Origin: an uncultured Lentisphaeria bacterium | Lineage (GTDB): Bacteria > Verrucomicrobiota > Lentisphaeria > Victivallales > Victivallaceae | Assembly (NCBI GenBank): GCA_903831825.1 | Contig: CAIKZE010000159.1 | Location: forward strand, 1-55,797 | Length of the DNA stretch: 55,797 bases | Reading direction: 5' to 3' | Shown here: piece by piece, positions 33,879 through 43,555 of the stretch | Layout of the letters: every line of letters begins with the position of its first letter | Numbering within the stretch: the first letter of the stretch is position 1 | Notes under the pieces: model-generated | The model's database searches: none | What the model was told of the DNA's origin: nothing | Seen by the model: only the letters and a program-made list of their open reading frames with translations | Position numbers and translations under genes: made by a program

Positions 33879-35882
33879 ATGAAATATGTGATTTTTATTT
33901 TTTGCCTAATAGCGATGCTGACCCAGGCGTCCGCCGCATCAATTCCTGACTCCTACCGTAAAATAACCGTCTCCGGAAAGCAAACACCGGACAACTATTC
34001 CAGAAGTTCTGTCAAACTTACGTTTTTCATACCGGATGAAATAAAAGACGCCAGGCTGATTGACGCCGGCGGCCAGGAGCGCGGCTTTACGGTACTAATG
34101 CGTCAGGGCAGTCAGATTTCAGCATTCTTTGACGGCTCTACCGGGGAAGAACTTAGTATGGAACTTTATCGCGAACCGGAAAAACGGAAAACCGCGGAAC
34201 AAATCTCCGGATTGCTGCATCTCGTGAAAATATTCAAAACTGATACCGTGGTAAACAATATCGAAGATTTCAGAAAATTATGGGATGCAAGCGGCGCGTC
34301 AATCGGAGGGTTTGCTAAAAAAGTCTATTCCGGAACGAATCCATATTCGCAAAACATGAATTCCATACATATCTATAAAGGTTTTATCAACATCCAGAAT
34401 GACGATAATTACACCTTTTATACCGCCTCGACCGATGCATCATTTCTGTTGATTGACGATAAAGTTATTGTCGCCTGGCCCGGCAAACACTGGGCGGGTG
34501 AAGGTCTTTACGGGGCGTATAGCGGAACAGTAAAACTGACTAAGGGCGATCACCGTTTCGAATACCTCCATGCCAACAGTCAATGGTCATGTTATGCTAT
34601 CGCCGCATTCAGCCGTCCCAATGATAAAAATATGACGACCATTCCGGATAAAATGTTTACTCCGGTGCTGGAAGCAACCCAAGGGCAGCTTCTTGACATG
34701 CAAGGTCACCCGCTGCTGGATTTTTCATGGGAAAATGAAACTATGCTGGAATTGGAAAAACTTCAAATGTACCGCATCGTCTGCAAACCTGCAAGTGTAT
34801 CAGGACAAGCCAAATGGAATTGGGGAGACAACACACTCATACAGAATACCCCCTTTCACTATTATTTCATGCAAGGAAAATATCCGGCGGTACTGGAAGC
34901 CGATAACGGACGTTCCACCCAGCAGATCGAGGTAGCTTATCGTTTCGGTCAGCAGCTCATCATTGATGACGACGCCGTGAAGCTGGTCTCAGAAGCGATA
35001 GAGCAGGAAAAAACCATTGGTATCCAGCGCGAAGGTTATGCGTTTATCACTAATGCCATTATCCAGCTTAAAATGAAAAAACAGGCAGTTGAATTTTATT
35101 CCAGAATACTGGCAAAAAACAATCTTATTCCGCCGGACGTGATTTTAAATTATTTTCAAGGACTCATACTGGATGATCTGCTGAAAAGCGAAAAATATGA
35201 AGAAGCCGAAAAAGAATTTAAAAGATTTTTAACCCTGATTAAAAATCCAAGATGCCTGGCGCTGGGTAAATTGGAATATGCCAGGATGCTTTTTTACTGC
35301 ATGGGACAAAATGCCGATGCTGAAAAGCAATTAAACGAGATCGACCGCAAATATATTCCGTTTGAATCCAAACAGTCGTTCGATATTCTTCAGGCCGATC
35401 TCGCATTATTCAATAAAGGCTTCGAAGATGCCTCACAGCTTTACGGACGGCTGAGTTCCATCAATAAAAAGATGGACCGGCAGCAGGAAATCATGGGCAG
35501 CGGTACGATTATAAGCATTCGAAACTGCATGATTACGAAACAATATGATGAAGCCATGAATTACATTGAACAACTTGAGAACTCACAGCCGGAGTCCCGG
35601 CTGAACCCGGAACTGATTTTGATTAAAGCCAAAGTGCTGAAAAATCTGGGAATGCCGCGCCGCGCCGCGGTATGTTACGAAACCGTACTCAAACTGAATC
35701 CCGCGGTAGCGACGGCATCCTCAGCAAATTTGGAACTGGCGGAATATTACTGCGACTCATGGCAATACCGTAAAGCCAGGGAATATCTGAATAACATTCT
35801 GACTGAAGCCCCGCGCTCACATGAAGCTGTTTCAGCAAGTAAAATACTTAATGATATCGCCCGCAAAGAGGATAAAAAATGA
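33879..35882 (+). CDS. exported PA14/TPR-like protein, first gene of the MoxR/Bat operon
   Basis: A 667-residue exported protein: signal peptide to about residue 19, an N-terminal region of strands, and a PA14-like beta-barrel (about 115-250, with IYKGFINIQNDDNYTFYTASTDASFLLIDDKVI). A short beta-rich PKD-like stretch follows, then a helical TPR array (about 380-660) ending in a charged tail. PA14 domains often bind carbohydrates, and TPR arrays hold partner proteins. It overlaps the next gene by 4 bases (ATGA) and heads nine co-oriented, tightly spaced genes. That placement suggests a periplasmic scaffold for the Bat machinery. The 180-base gap before it is AT-rich and presumably contains the operon promoter. 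Specific partner unknown. Confidence 0.75.
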   Translation: MKYVIFIFCLIAMLTQASAASIPDSYRKITVSGKQTPDNYSRSSVKLTFFIPDEIKDARLIDAGGQERGFTVLMRQGSQISAFFDGSTGEELSMELYREPEKRKTAEQISGLLHLVKIFKTDTVVNNIEDFRKLWDASGASIGGFAKKVYSGTNPYSQNMNSIHIYKGFINIQNDDNYTFYTASTDASFLLIDDKVIVAWPGKHWAGEGLYGAYSGTVKLTKGDHRFEYLHANSQWSCYAIAAFSRPNDKNMTTIPDKMFTPVLEATQGQLLDMQGHPLLDFSWENETMLELEKLQMYRIVCKPASVSGQAKWNWGDNTLIQNTPFHYYFMQGKYPAVLEADNGRSTQQIEVAYRFGQQLIIDDDAVKLVSEAIEQEKTIGIQREGYAFITNAIIQLKMKKQAVEFYSRILAKNNLIPPDVILNYFQGLILDDLLKSEKYEEAEKEFKRFLTLIKNPRCLALGKLEYARMLFYCMGQNADAEKQLNEIDRKYIPFESKQSFDILQADLALFNKGFEDASQLYGRLSSINKKMDRQQEIMGSGTIISIRNCMITKQYDEAMNYIEQLENSQPESRLNPELILIKAKVLKNLGMPRRAAVCYETVLKLNPAVATASSANLELAEYYCDSWQYRKAREYLNNILTEAPRSHEAVSASKILNDIARKEDKK

Positions 35883-37405
35883 GAAATAATCTATTTATGT
35901 CAATGCTCTTCTCCGGATTACTGTTTACTGGAGCAGCATTGCCGCTTTCAGCAGGAGAAGATGATTTTTTGAAACCGGTCGGGAAGCCGCCTGTTGCCAA
36001 AGCCCAGCGCCGTCAGGGCGGAGAGGCCATGCCGCCGCTTCCGCTGCCGGCAACTCCGCTGCGCCGTTCCGAAAAGAAACGTCCGCCCAGCCCGACGACG
36101 CTTATCGGCAAAGTCGTCTGGGGCGGCTATATTGATTACACCTGGGAAAATGGCATCACCAGCCGGGTATTCGATTGGAACATGGTGCCGGCTGATTGTC
36201 AGCAACTGCTTCGCATAGTCAAGAATTACGTGAAACTGGAATATAAAGTCCAGACGGTTGACCTCGCTACTTTCAGCGGCTCTCCCTCCGAAATTCCTAT
36301 TTTGTGTTTTTCCGGGGGCAGATCGCTGAAATTCACTCCGGCGGAACGCGGCAAACTCCGGCAATATCTGCTTGACGGCGGCATGATCTGGTTTGACTCA
36401 ATTGTCGGCTCGCCGTATTTCTATCGTTCCGCGCTGGAGGAAATTCACAAAATCCTGCCGGAAGCGCCAATCAAACGGCTGGAACCTGATCATCCCGTAT
36501 TCCACATGGTCATTCCGGTAAACGGAGCCCAAACCAATACCGGGCAGACTATCGAGCCGGCAATGGACGGCGCTTATATCGGATCCAGACTGGCGGCAAT
36601 AATCTCGCCTTACGGCATGGGTTGCGGCTGGGACAATGCCGAACCGTCACTGGTAACAGATGCGAAGATTTACCGGAACCGCACCGCACTTGAAATCGGA
36701 GTCAATCTGACGGTGTATTCTATCGGCTGGTTTGAAAACGGCATGGCTTACGCATCCGGCGAAGCCTACGGTGAAAAAGATAAAGTTGCCAGCCCGGACA
36801 AAATCGTGTTTGCTCAAGTCAAGACCGCCGGCATCTGGAATTCCGACCCCGGCGCCGAAAGTAAATTCATGCGTTATCTGGCGAAAAACGTCAATATTGA
36901 CGCTGGAACCCAACCGGTATATATTGATCCTTCTTCAATGCCGTTGGAAGATTACCCGTTCCTCTACCTGAGCGGCATCGGCGCTTTCAAAATGGACCAG
37001 CGGGAAATCGAGCGGCTGCGCGCATATATGGACAAGGGCGGATTCCTGCTGTTAAACAACTCGCTCGGCCTGAACGAATTCGATAACAGCGTCAGGCAGA
37101 TTTGCGCAATTCTTTACCCGGACCGGCAGCTTGAACGCATCCCGGACAGTGATCCCGTATTTTCCAAAGGACCATTCAAATTTGCGCAAAACGGTTTTTC
37201 TGATGCCGCCATGGCGAAATACCCCGGTTGCGGTAAACCGCTGCTGTACGGAATCCGGGACGGTGAACGCTATAAGCTCATCTACAGTCCGGTGGACATC
37301 GCCGGCGGATGGATGGGAACACCCCGTCCCGGAAGTGTCTGTTATTCCGGCGAAACCGCGCTCCGTCTAGGAGCTGATCTGATAACGTATTTTATGACGC
37401 ATTGA
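35879..37405 (+). CDS. DUF4159 domain protein (two copies)
   Basis: A 508-residue exported protein: signal peptide, a Pro/Arg-rich linker (about 30-70), then two DUF4159-type domains, each with the glutamine-amidotransferase-like pattern of a Rossmann strand followed by L-x-x-Y-L-x-x-G-G-M-x-x-F-D (about residues 160-170) and L-R-A-Y-M-D-K-G-G-F-L-L-L-N-N (about 380-395). DUF4159 proteins are frequent companions of MoxR/BatA in Planctomycetes and Bacteroidetes. It couples to the preceding gene by a 4-base overlap and to moxR by 30 bases. No catalytic Cys is seen at the expected amidotransferase position, so it is probably a binding rather than a catalytic module. Confidence 0.82.
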   Translation: MRNNLFMSMLFSGLLFTGAALPLSAGEDDFLKPVGKPPVAKAQRRQGGEAMPPLPLPATPLRRSEKKRPPSPTTLIGKVVWGGYIDYTWENGITSRVFDWNMVPADCQQLLRIVKNYVKLEYKVQTVDLATFSGSPSEIPILCFSGGRSLKFTPAERGKLRQYLLDGGMIWFDSIVGSPYFYRSALEEIHKILPEAPIKRLEPDHPVFHMVIPVNGAQTNTGQTIEPAMDGAYIGSRLAAIISPYGMGCGWDNAEPSLVTDAKIYRNRTALEIGVNLTVYSIGWFENGMAYASGEAYGEKDKVASPDKIVFAQVKTAGIWNSDPGAESKFMRYLAKNVNIDAGTQPVYIDPSSMPLEDYPFLYLSGIGAFKMDQREIERLRAYMDKGGFLLLNNSLGLNEFDNSVRQICAILYPDRQLERIPDSDPVFSKGPFKFAQNGFSDAAMAKYPGCGKPLLYGIRDGERYKLIYSPVDIAGGWMGTPRPGSVCYSGETALRLGADLITYFMTH

Positions 37406-37435
37406 GTATATAATAAAAATTGAGAGGTAAAGAAT

Positions 37436-38443
37436 ATGGCCTATGATGAAAACAGTCTGATGAAGGACATTGAACAACTGAAACTGGGGTTCCATGCAGT
37501 AAAAACCGAGATTGCCAAAGTAATCGTCGGACAGGATGAAGTGGTTGCCAAAGTGCTGATTGCCATTCTTTCCGGCGGACACTGTCTGCTGCTGGGAGTG
37601 CCTGGCCTGGCAAAAACGCTGCTGGTATCAAGCCTCGGTCAAGTGCTGGAACTAAATTTCAAACGGGTGCAGTTCACTCCGGACCTGATGCCTTCCGACA
37701 TCACCGGCACTGAAATCCTTGACGAAGAACCGGGCAGCGGACGCCGGCAGCTCCGTTTTGTAAAAGGCCCTGTATTCACCAATCTGTTGCTGGCTGACGA
37801 AATCAACCGCACCCCGCCCAAAACCCAGGCCGCGCTGCTGGAAGCCATGCAGGAAAAGCATGTGACCAACAGCGGCGTTAAATACGTGCTGCCGGAACCA
37901 TTTTTCGTGTTGGCTACTCAGAACCCGATTGAACAGGAAGGCACCTATCCCCTGCCCGAAGCCCAGTTGGACCGGTTCATGTTCCTGATACGACTGAATT
38001 ATCCGGACCGCAAGCAGGAAATCCAGATTTTGAAACAGACTACCGGCAACCGCGAAGTAAAACTGGAAAAAATCATCAATGGTCCAACGTTGCTTTATTT
38101 TCAGAAAGCAGTCAGGGCAATTCCGGTCAGCGACCATGTAATATCCTACTGTGCCGATCTGGCCCGCCTCTCGCGGCCGGACAACCCGGAAGCCCCTGAA
38201 TTCATTCGGCAGAACCTTAGTTTCGGCGCCGGCCCCCGCGCCGGACAGTATCTGATGCTGGCGGCCAAAGCCCGCGCCGCGCTCAACGGACGCTTCAACG
38301 TCTGCTGTGACGATGCCAAGTGTTGTGCTCACGAAGTGCTGCGTCACCGCATGGCCTGCAATTTCCATGCCGCCGGAGAGAACCTCACTCCGGACGCAAT
38401 CATCAGCATGCTGTTGAAACATGTGCCGGAACCGAAGAACTAA
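37436..38443 (+). CDS. moxR: MoxR-family AAA+ ATPase
   Basis: A 335-residue cytoplasmic AAA+ ATPase. Walker A is GVPGLAKTLL, Walker B LLADEINRTPPKTQAALLEAMQE, sensor 1 FVLATQNPIEQEGTYPLPEAQLDRFMF. MoxR ATPases act as chaperone-like remodelers that mature or assemble von Willebrand factor A (vWA) proteins. The vWA partner genes follow directly (38460 onward), the family's standard arrangement. GAGAGG lies ahead of ATG 37436. The length and motifs are the usual ones for the MRP subgroup of the family. It is preceded by the DUF4159 gene and followed by the DUF58 gene 16 bases on. Confidence 0.93.
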   Translation: MAYDENSLMKDIEQLKLGFHAVKTEIAKVIVGQDEVVAKVLIAILSGGHCLLLGVPGLAKTLLVSSLGQVLELNFKRVQFTPDLMPSDITGTEILDEEPGSGRRQLRFVKGPVFTNLLLADEINRTPPKTQAALLEAMQEKHVTNSGVKYVLPEPFFVLATQNPIEQEGTYPLPEAQLDRFMFLIRLNYPDRKQEIQILKQTTGNREVKLEKIINGPTLLYFQKAVRAIPVSDHVISYCADLARLSRPDNPEAPEFIRQNLSFGAGPRAGQYLMLAAKARAALNGRFNVCCDDAKCCAHEVLRHRMACNFHAAGENLTPDAIISMLLKHVPEPKN

Positions 38444-38459
38444 ACGGAGATAACACCTG

Positions 38460-39362
38460 ATGGCACGCAGCCAATACAAATATCTGCCCCCTGAAACACT
38501 CGATTCCTTGAAAAACATCGAGCTGGTGGCAAAAACCATGGTGGAGGGTGGGATGCTCGGCCTGCACCGTTCTCCATATCATGGTTTTTCCTCCGAATTC
38601 GCTGAATACCGCAAGTATTCGCCAGGCGACAGCATCAGATATATTGACTGGAAGACCTATGCCAGATCTGACCGTTATTATATCAAGTGTTTTGAAGAAG
38701 AAACCAATTTGCGCTCGTACATTGTGCTGGATAAATCCGGTTCGATGGGAATGGCTTCCGGCAGGCCGGTGCCTGTAAAATTCAACTATGCATGCTACAT
38801 GGCGGCGGCGTTCATGTACCTGATGCATCAGCAGCGCGACGCCTTCGGGCTGTTCACCTACAGCGACAAAATCGTAGACGCGGAGGAATGTAAATGTTCC
38901 CGCTCCCATCTGATCAAATTGTTGAAGCTGATGGAACATCTGTCACCGGAAGGCAAATCCGATGCCGGTGGCTGTCTCAAGCGCATTGCCGAACAAGTTC
39001 CGCAGCGCTCCATGGTCATCATCTTTTCCGACTTTTTCGATCATGACCCGGAATTTCTGAAATCGCTGCATCATCTTACGTTCAAAAAATGTGAAGTCAT
39101 ACTGTTTCAGGTGCTCAATGATGAAGAACTGAAATTCCCATACAAAGGACTTGTTCAGTTCGAAGATTTGGAAACCGGCGAAACAATAGACCTGGAAAGC
39201 GAAGCATGCAAGGATTTCTTTCTGTCCGCTCTTAACCAGTATAATGCCAAACTTAAAAATTTCTGTGACAGCCAGCGGATATCGTTCGAAACCCTGACCG
39301 TCTCGACCCCGTTCGAACGGGCGCTGGCTGCATACTTCTCCAAACGGGAGGCAATGTTCTGA
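38460..39362 (+). CDS. DUF58 domain protein
   Basis: A 300-residue soluble DUF58 protein, the usual partner of MoxR. The hallmark EFAEYRKYSPGDSIRYIDWKTYARSDRYYIKCFEEE (about 43-78) is complete. VLDKSGSM (about 87-94) carries a D-x-S-x-S metal-ion site as in vWA domains, and YACYMAAAFMYL follows. The product is thought to bind MoxR. GGAGATAACACC lies ahead of the ATG at 38460. Its stop overlaps the next start by one base (TGATG). Confidence 0.93.
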   Translation: MARSQYKYLPPETLDSLKNIELVAKTMVEGGMLGLHRSPYHGFSSEFAEYRKYSPGDSIRYIDWKTYARSDRYYIKCFEEETNLRSYIVLDKSGSMGMASGRPVPVKFNYACYMAAAFMYLMHQQRDAFGLFTYSDKIVDAEECKCSRSHLIKLLKLMEHLSPEGKSDAGGCLKRIAEQVPQRSMVIIFSDFFDHDPEFLKSLHHLTFKKCEVILFQVLNDEELKFPYKGLVQFEDLETGETIDLESEACKDFFLSALNQYNAKLKNFCDSQRISFETLTVSTPFERALAAYFSKREAMF

Positions 39363-41407
39363 TGGATTTCGGCAATCCAATGTTTTTGTGGGCGTTACCG
39401 GCAGTGCTGCTGCCGGTGATACTGCATCTTTTCTTCAAACGCCGTAAAATCCGCGTTCATTTCTCCACGCTGCTGTTTTTTGTCAAAAAAGAACGCTATT
39501 TCGCCTATCGCCGTAAATTCTATGAGCTGCTGCTGCTGGCATTGCGGACATTGATAATCCTGCTGCTGGTATTGGCGCTGTCTCATATCTTCTTCAAAAG
39601 GTTCAACTTCACCACCGGCGGCAGCACTGAAGCAGTCATCATTTTGGACGATTCCATGTCAATGCAGTGCAATCTTTCCGCCGGAGGAACCATGTTCGAC
39701 CTTGCTAAACGCAAAGCGGAAGAAATGCTCAATTCGCTGTCCGGCGACGACGGAGCTTCGCTGGTGCTGCTGTCCGGCAGGCAGGGCATCAACCTGACGC
39801 GGGACAAAGCGGAAGTTTTGAAACAGGTGCGGCAAGCCCAGATCACTGCCGCCACGGGCAGCATGAGCGCCGCCACGCAGACTGCAATTGACCAGTTGCG
39901 CAAAGCTCCGGGACTCAACCGGGAAATCTACATCCTTTCAGATTTCCAGAAAAATAACAAACCGTCGCGTGCCATCAGCACCGCCTCGCTTGAAAACTGC
40001 CGGATTTTCTGTATGCCGTTCAACGGCAGCAGCGAAAATCTTTCAGTCGAGGGAGTGGAACTGGATTCAACTCCGAAAATCGTCAACCGGACGGTAAATA
40101 TTCCATACAAGATCGTCAATCACGGCAGAAGCGCAAAAGATGTCAAGGTGGAATTGGAGATTGACGGAAAAACGGTGCAAACCAGACAGTTGACCGTAAA
40201 AGAACAGAATTCAGCTTCCGACAGATTCGTATTTGTACCGATGCGCAGCGGCAGAATCATTGGATGCGTAAAAATCATTGATGAAAACATCCCGTTGGAC
40301 AACAAAGCGTTTTTTACGTTCAACGCCTCCGGCTGCATAAATGTCCTGCTGGTAAAAGAAACACGCGACAGCGAACCGGACCCGTTCTATTTCCTCCGTT
40401 TTGCGATTGATCCGGTCAAAAACAATCCGGTACTCGGAATCAGGACAGAAACCGCCAATCTCAACAGCCTTACCGGCGAACTGCTAAAAAACTTTCACAT
40501 ATTGTGGCTGGCGCAAGGAGAAAAACTGCCGGATGACAAAGCATTGCTTATCCGGCGCTACCTCGACAACGGCGGCGTCTTAATCACGTTGCCGTCAGGC
40601 AATTCCAGCCAGGAGACCTATGCGTCTCTTTCGAAAGTATCCAACTACAAAATCTATAATGTTTACCGTGCGGTTGCGCCGTTCAACCAGAGCGGACTGC
40701 GCTTCAATAAACCGCTGTCCGAACTGAACGATCTGCTTCAGCTCGACTTGATTAAGTGGCGCAAAATCCAGCAGATACATTACCCCGCGGGCAATGCCGT
40801 CGCAGTTAACGGAGAAAGCGCAATGATCCTGGAACAGCCGGCCGGCAAAGGCAAGTGGCTTGCGTTGTCTTTCGATCTGCGCCGCGACTTCTCCAACTGG
40901 CCGCTCCTGAAATCCTTTCCGGTCGCGATGTCGGCGCTGATTAACTACGCCGCTGGCAACAGCGAAAAAAGCCTTAGTTCTGTTTGTGGCGAAAATATCG
41001 AACTGTACGGCGAAAAAATAAGTTTTTCGACCACTTACGGACGCAGCGGAGAACTCAAGGGCAAGGACGGTAAATGTGTTTTCACCGAAAACTGGCTGCC
41101 CGGCGTAATCCTTTTCAGCAATGCGGAATACGAAGCCGCCGTAGTCAGGCCGGACACCTCCGAAAGTGCAACCGGAATCGCTGATCCCGGCGAGATCAAA
41201 TCCTTTTTTGATTCTCCGGTTGCGTTACTCGACATTGGCGCGGATATAACCAGTCAAGTGACTAAGCTGCGCAATGGCGCCGATCTCTCCGGAACCCTGC
41301 TGTTCCTGATGCTAATCCTGCTCGCCGCGGAATTCGTTATCGGCGGCAACCCCGGCATGTTGTGGGAAAGAATTAAAAAATCTATCAGCGGGAGAAATAA
41401 ATCATGA
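39362..41407 (+). CDS. BatA-type membrane protein with vWA domain
   Basis: A 681-residue membrane protein. The first 60 residues are the N-terminal BatA/DUF1550-like pair of helices (FGNPMFLWALPAVLLPVILHLFFKRRKIRVHFSTLLFF). A vWA domain follows (about 90-270) with ILDDSMSM, a D-x-S-x-S metal-binding site. The rest is mostly beta with a C-terminal transmembrane helix (ALLFLMLILLAAEFVIGG, near the end). It should face the periplasm and depend on MoxR for maturation. It starts on the TGATG of the DUF58 gene and overlaps the next gene by 4 bases. Bat operons have been linked to stress tolerance and cell-envelope homeostasis in other phyla. Confidence 0.88.
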   Translation: MDFGNPMFLWALPAVLLPVILHLFFKRRKIRVHFSTLLFFVKKERYFAYRRKFYELLLLALRTLIILLLVLALSHIFFKRFNFTTGGSTEAVIILDDSMSMQCNLSAGGTMFDLAKRKAEEMLNSLSGDDGASLVLLSGRQGINLTRDKAEVLKQVRQAQITAATGSMSAATQTAIDQLRKAPGLNREIYILSDFQKNNKPSRAISTASLENCRIFCMPFNGSSENLSVEGVELDSTPKIVNRTVNIPYKIVNHGRSAKDVKVELEIDGKTVQTRQLTVKEQNSASDRFVFVPMRSGRIIGCVKIIDENIPLDNKAFFTFNASGCINVLLVKETRDSEPDPFYFLRFAIDPVKNNPVLGIRTETANLNSLTGELLKNFHILWLAQGEKLPDDKALLIRRYLDNGGVLITLPSGNSSQETYASLSKVSNYKIYNVYRAVAPFNQSGLRFNKPLSELNDLLQLDLIKWRKIQQIHYPAGNAVAVNGESAMILEQPAGKGKWLALSFDLRRDFSNWPLLKSFPVAMSALINYAAGNSEKSLSSVCGENIELYGEKISFSTTYGRSGELKGKDGKCVFTENWLPGVILFSNAEYEAAVVRPDTSESATGIADPGEIKSFFDSPVALLDIGADITSQVTKLRNGADLSGTLLFLMLILLAAEFVIGGNPGMLWERIKKSISGRNKS

Positions 41408-43545
41408 GATTCTATCCTCTGCTTCCGCTTTGGCTGATCCTGCTGTTCGGCGCAGCCGCTTTCACCGCAGTCTGGTATACCGCCCGCTACGGCTTGGATA
41501 TTCCCCCCCGGCGCATACTTATTCTTATGGCCCTGCGGCTGGCCGCGATTGCCACTGCCGTTACAATGCTGCTCAATCCCGGAATAATAATCCGGGAATT
41601 GAACCGCCAGCGCTCAAATGTAATATTCCTGCTTGACGGTTCAAGCTCCATGAATACCACCGACATGCCCGACGGCAAAAGCCGGCTGGAATCAGCAAAA
41701 GCCTTTCTGGAAAACCTGAACCGGACGGATTTCAGCAATTGTCAGAAACACTCATACGTGTTCAGCGACAAAGCCGCGCCGGCAGATGACACCAGACAAC
41801 TGCAAATATACAATGCTCACGGCGGGACCGACCTTAAACGGGCATTTGCCACCCTCGACAAAGATATCGGATTCTCCCGTACTGCCGCCGTAATTCTGCT
41901 TTCCGACGGGCTTGACCATTCCGGATTCAGCGGCACCCATGCCGGACTGCCGGTATTCGCGGTCAAATTCGGCACTGAAATGAATGATGTGCCGGATCTC
42001 CGGCTGAATCCGTTTCAAGCTCCGGACTCGCTCCGCACCAATGAAGAAATGAACCTGAATATTCCGGTAGCGCTTACCGGATTCAAGACTCCGGCCGCAG
42101 TGGAACTGAATATCATGGTTGACGGGAAACTGGAGAAAACTGAAAATTTCGAATTGAAGCCGGACGAAAAGAAAATCATTGAATTCCGGTACTCTTTCGC
42201 CGTACCCGGCATTCATACCCTGCGGCTGAAACTTAACCGGCTCCCCAATGAAGCCGGATACCTTAACAATGAACGGGAAATAGCGATTGAAGTCAAAGAA
42301 GGCAAAAACGAGACCGTATGCTATTTCCCGATGCTGACTAACAGCTTCCGTCCGCTGGTTCGACTGCTGCTCGGCAGCGGTAAAAAATTCACGGCCATTT
42401 ATAAGTTAAAAGCCGACAGTTACAACGTGGCGGGAACCGACATCGACCAGGCATTCAAAAATGGCATTCCGGCGACCCCGGCGGCCATGAAGCAAGCCGA
42501 TGTATTTGTGCTGGGCAGCAATCGCGACGGTCTTTTAAGCGACACCGAAAGCTCGGTACTTGAACAATATGTTTCCAGCGGCGGTAATCTGATTTTGCTC
42601 GGCGGCACTGAATCTTTCGGACTGTTGCAGCCGTCTTCGCCGCTGGCGTCAATGATGCCGGTAAAAAGCGCTAAAGTCCAGTTCGTTTCAGGCAATTTCA
42701 AAATCACGCCGCCGGAACAGAATAAAAACAGTTTCTCATCCAGGCTGGCGGAATTATGCGGCAGTGAGTCCGAGTTGATTAAAGGGATTAACCTGGTGGA
42801 CAGCGTCAAGGAAGGCGCGGAAGTGCTGCTCTGGGCCGAAGGCGAAGCCCGTTATCCGCTGGTGATCGCCCTACCCTACGGGCGCGGTAAAGTCATTGCA
42901 GTGCTGACCAATTCGCTGCATCTATGGGGTAAAGGCAGTCAACGCGATATGAATTTCCGTACTTTCTGGGAGCAGATGCTGGCCTATGCGGGCTCCAGCC
43001 GTGATGACGCGCTGAAAGTCACCATCAACAGCAGCGAGTTGCTGCCTGGAGAAAAGCTGAAGGTCACTGCGCTGCCCAATCTTTCCGATGCTGAACAAAC
43101 CGATCCTGATTTTAAAATCGAATCCACGATATATCCGGCGGACAGCCAGGTCGCCGCGGCAGCGCTCTCCCTCTCCCGCGAAGGACAGTTATACACCGCC
43201 GAATTCCCTGAGTTGAAATCCGGGAAATATATCTTGCAGACAGTCTGCCGCAATAAAACCGGCAGCATCGGCAAACGCTACATGATGATAACCGCCGGCG
43301 ATACGTTCAATGAGAATTATGACCTGAAAGTGACCAATGACAACTTTCTGAAGTTCTGCCCCTCCGGGCGCATTTACAGCACCGAAGAAAAATCGGCGTT
43401 AATCAAAGATGTGCTGGCAACCATCCAGAAAAACGATATTGAGCGGGAATGGTATCCGGTATTTGAAACGCCGTTCTTCTTCTCGGCGCTGCTCGTTTTC
43501 CTGGTGGCCGGATGGTATTTACGCAGGAGATTCAACCTCTTTTAA
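41404..43545 (+). CDS. vWA plus amidotransferase-like membrane protein
   Basis: A 713-residue membrane protein. Two N-terminal helices (about 5-60) precede a vWA domain (about 73-190) with LLDGSSSM and a later T-D-x-K-R/GGTDLKRA metal site. Then comes a beta-rich stretch, a Rossmann-like class I amidotransferase-like fold (about 350-480; VLGSNRDGLLSDTESSVLEQYVSSGGNLILLGG) and a C-terminal helix anchored by ...RRRFNLF. No catalytic Cys is evident in the amidotransferase-like part. It overlaps BatA's gene by 4 bases and is followed 10 bases later by the next gene. Two vWA proteins in a row, each with a metal site, are expected for Bat clusters. Confidence 0.82.
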   Translation: MRFYPLLPLWLILLFGAAAFTAVWYTARYGLDIPPRRILILMALRLAAIATAVTMLLNPGIIIRELNRQRSNVIFLLDGSSSMNTTDMPDGKSRLESAKAFLENLNRTDFSNCQKHSYVFSDKAAPADDTRQLQIYNAHGGTDLKRAFATLDKDIGFSRTAAVILLSDGLDHSGFSGTHAGLPVFAVKFGTEMNDVPDLRLNPFQAPDSLRTNEEMNLNIPVALTGFKTPAAVELNIMVDGKLEKTENFELKPDEKKIIEFRYSFAVPGIHTLRLKLNRLPNEAGYLNNEREIAIEVKEGKNETVCYFPMLTNSFRPLVRLLLGSGKKFTAIYKLKADSYNVAGTDIDQAFKNGIPATPAAMKQADVFVLGSNRDGLLSDTESSVLEQYVSSGGNLILLGGTESFGLLQPSSPLASMMPVKSAKVQFVSGNFKITPPEQNKNSFSSRLAELCGSESELIKGINLVDSVKEGAEVLLWAEGEARYPLVIALPYGRGKVIAVLTNSLHLWGKGSQRDMNFRTFWEQMLAYAGSSRDDALKVTINSSELLPGEKLKVTALPNLSDAEQTDPDFKIESTIYPADSQVAAAALSLSREGQLYTAEFPELKSGKYILQTVCRNKTGSIGKRYMMITAGDTFNENYDLKVTNDNFLKFCPSGRIYSTEEKSALIKDVLATIQKNDIEREWYPVFETPFFFSALLVFLVAGWYLRRRFNLF

Positions 43546-43555
43546 GGCAAGAATT

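Noticed and set aside
37652-38539. A 295-codon minus-strand frame opposite moxR
   Set aside because: The plus-strand MoxR motifs are complete; the opposite frame is a shadow.
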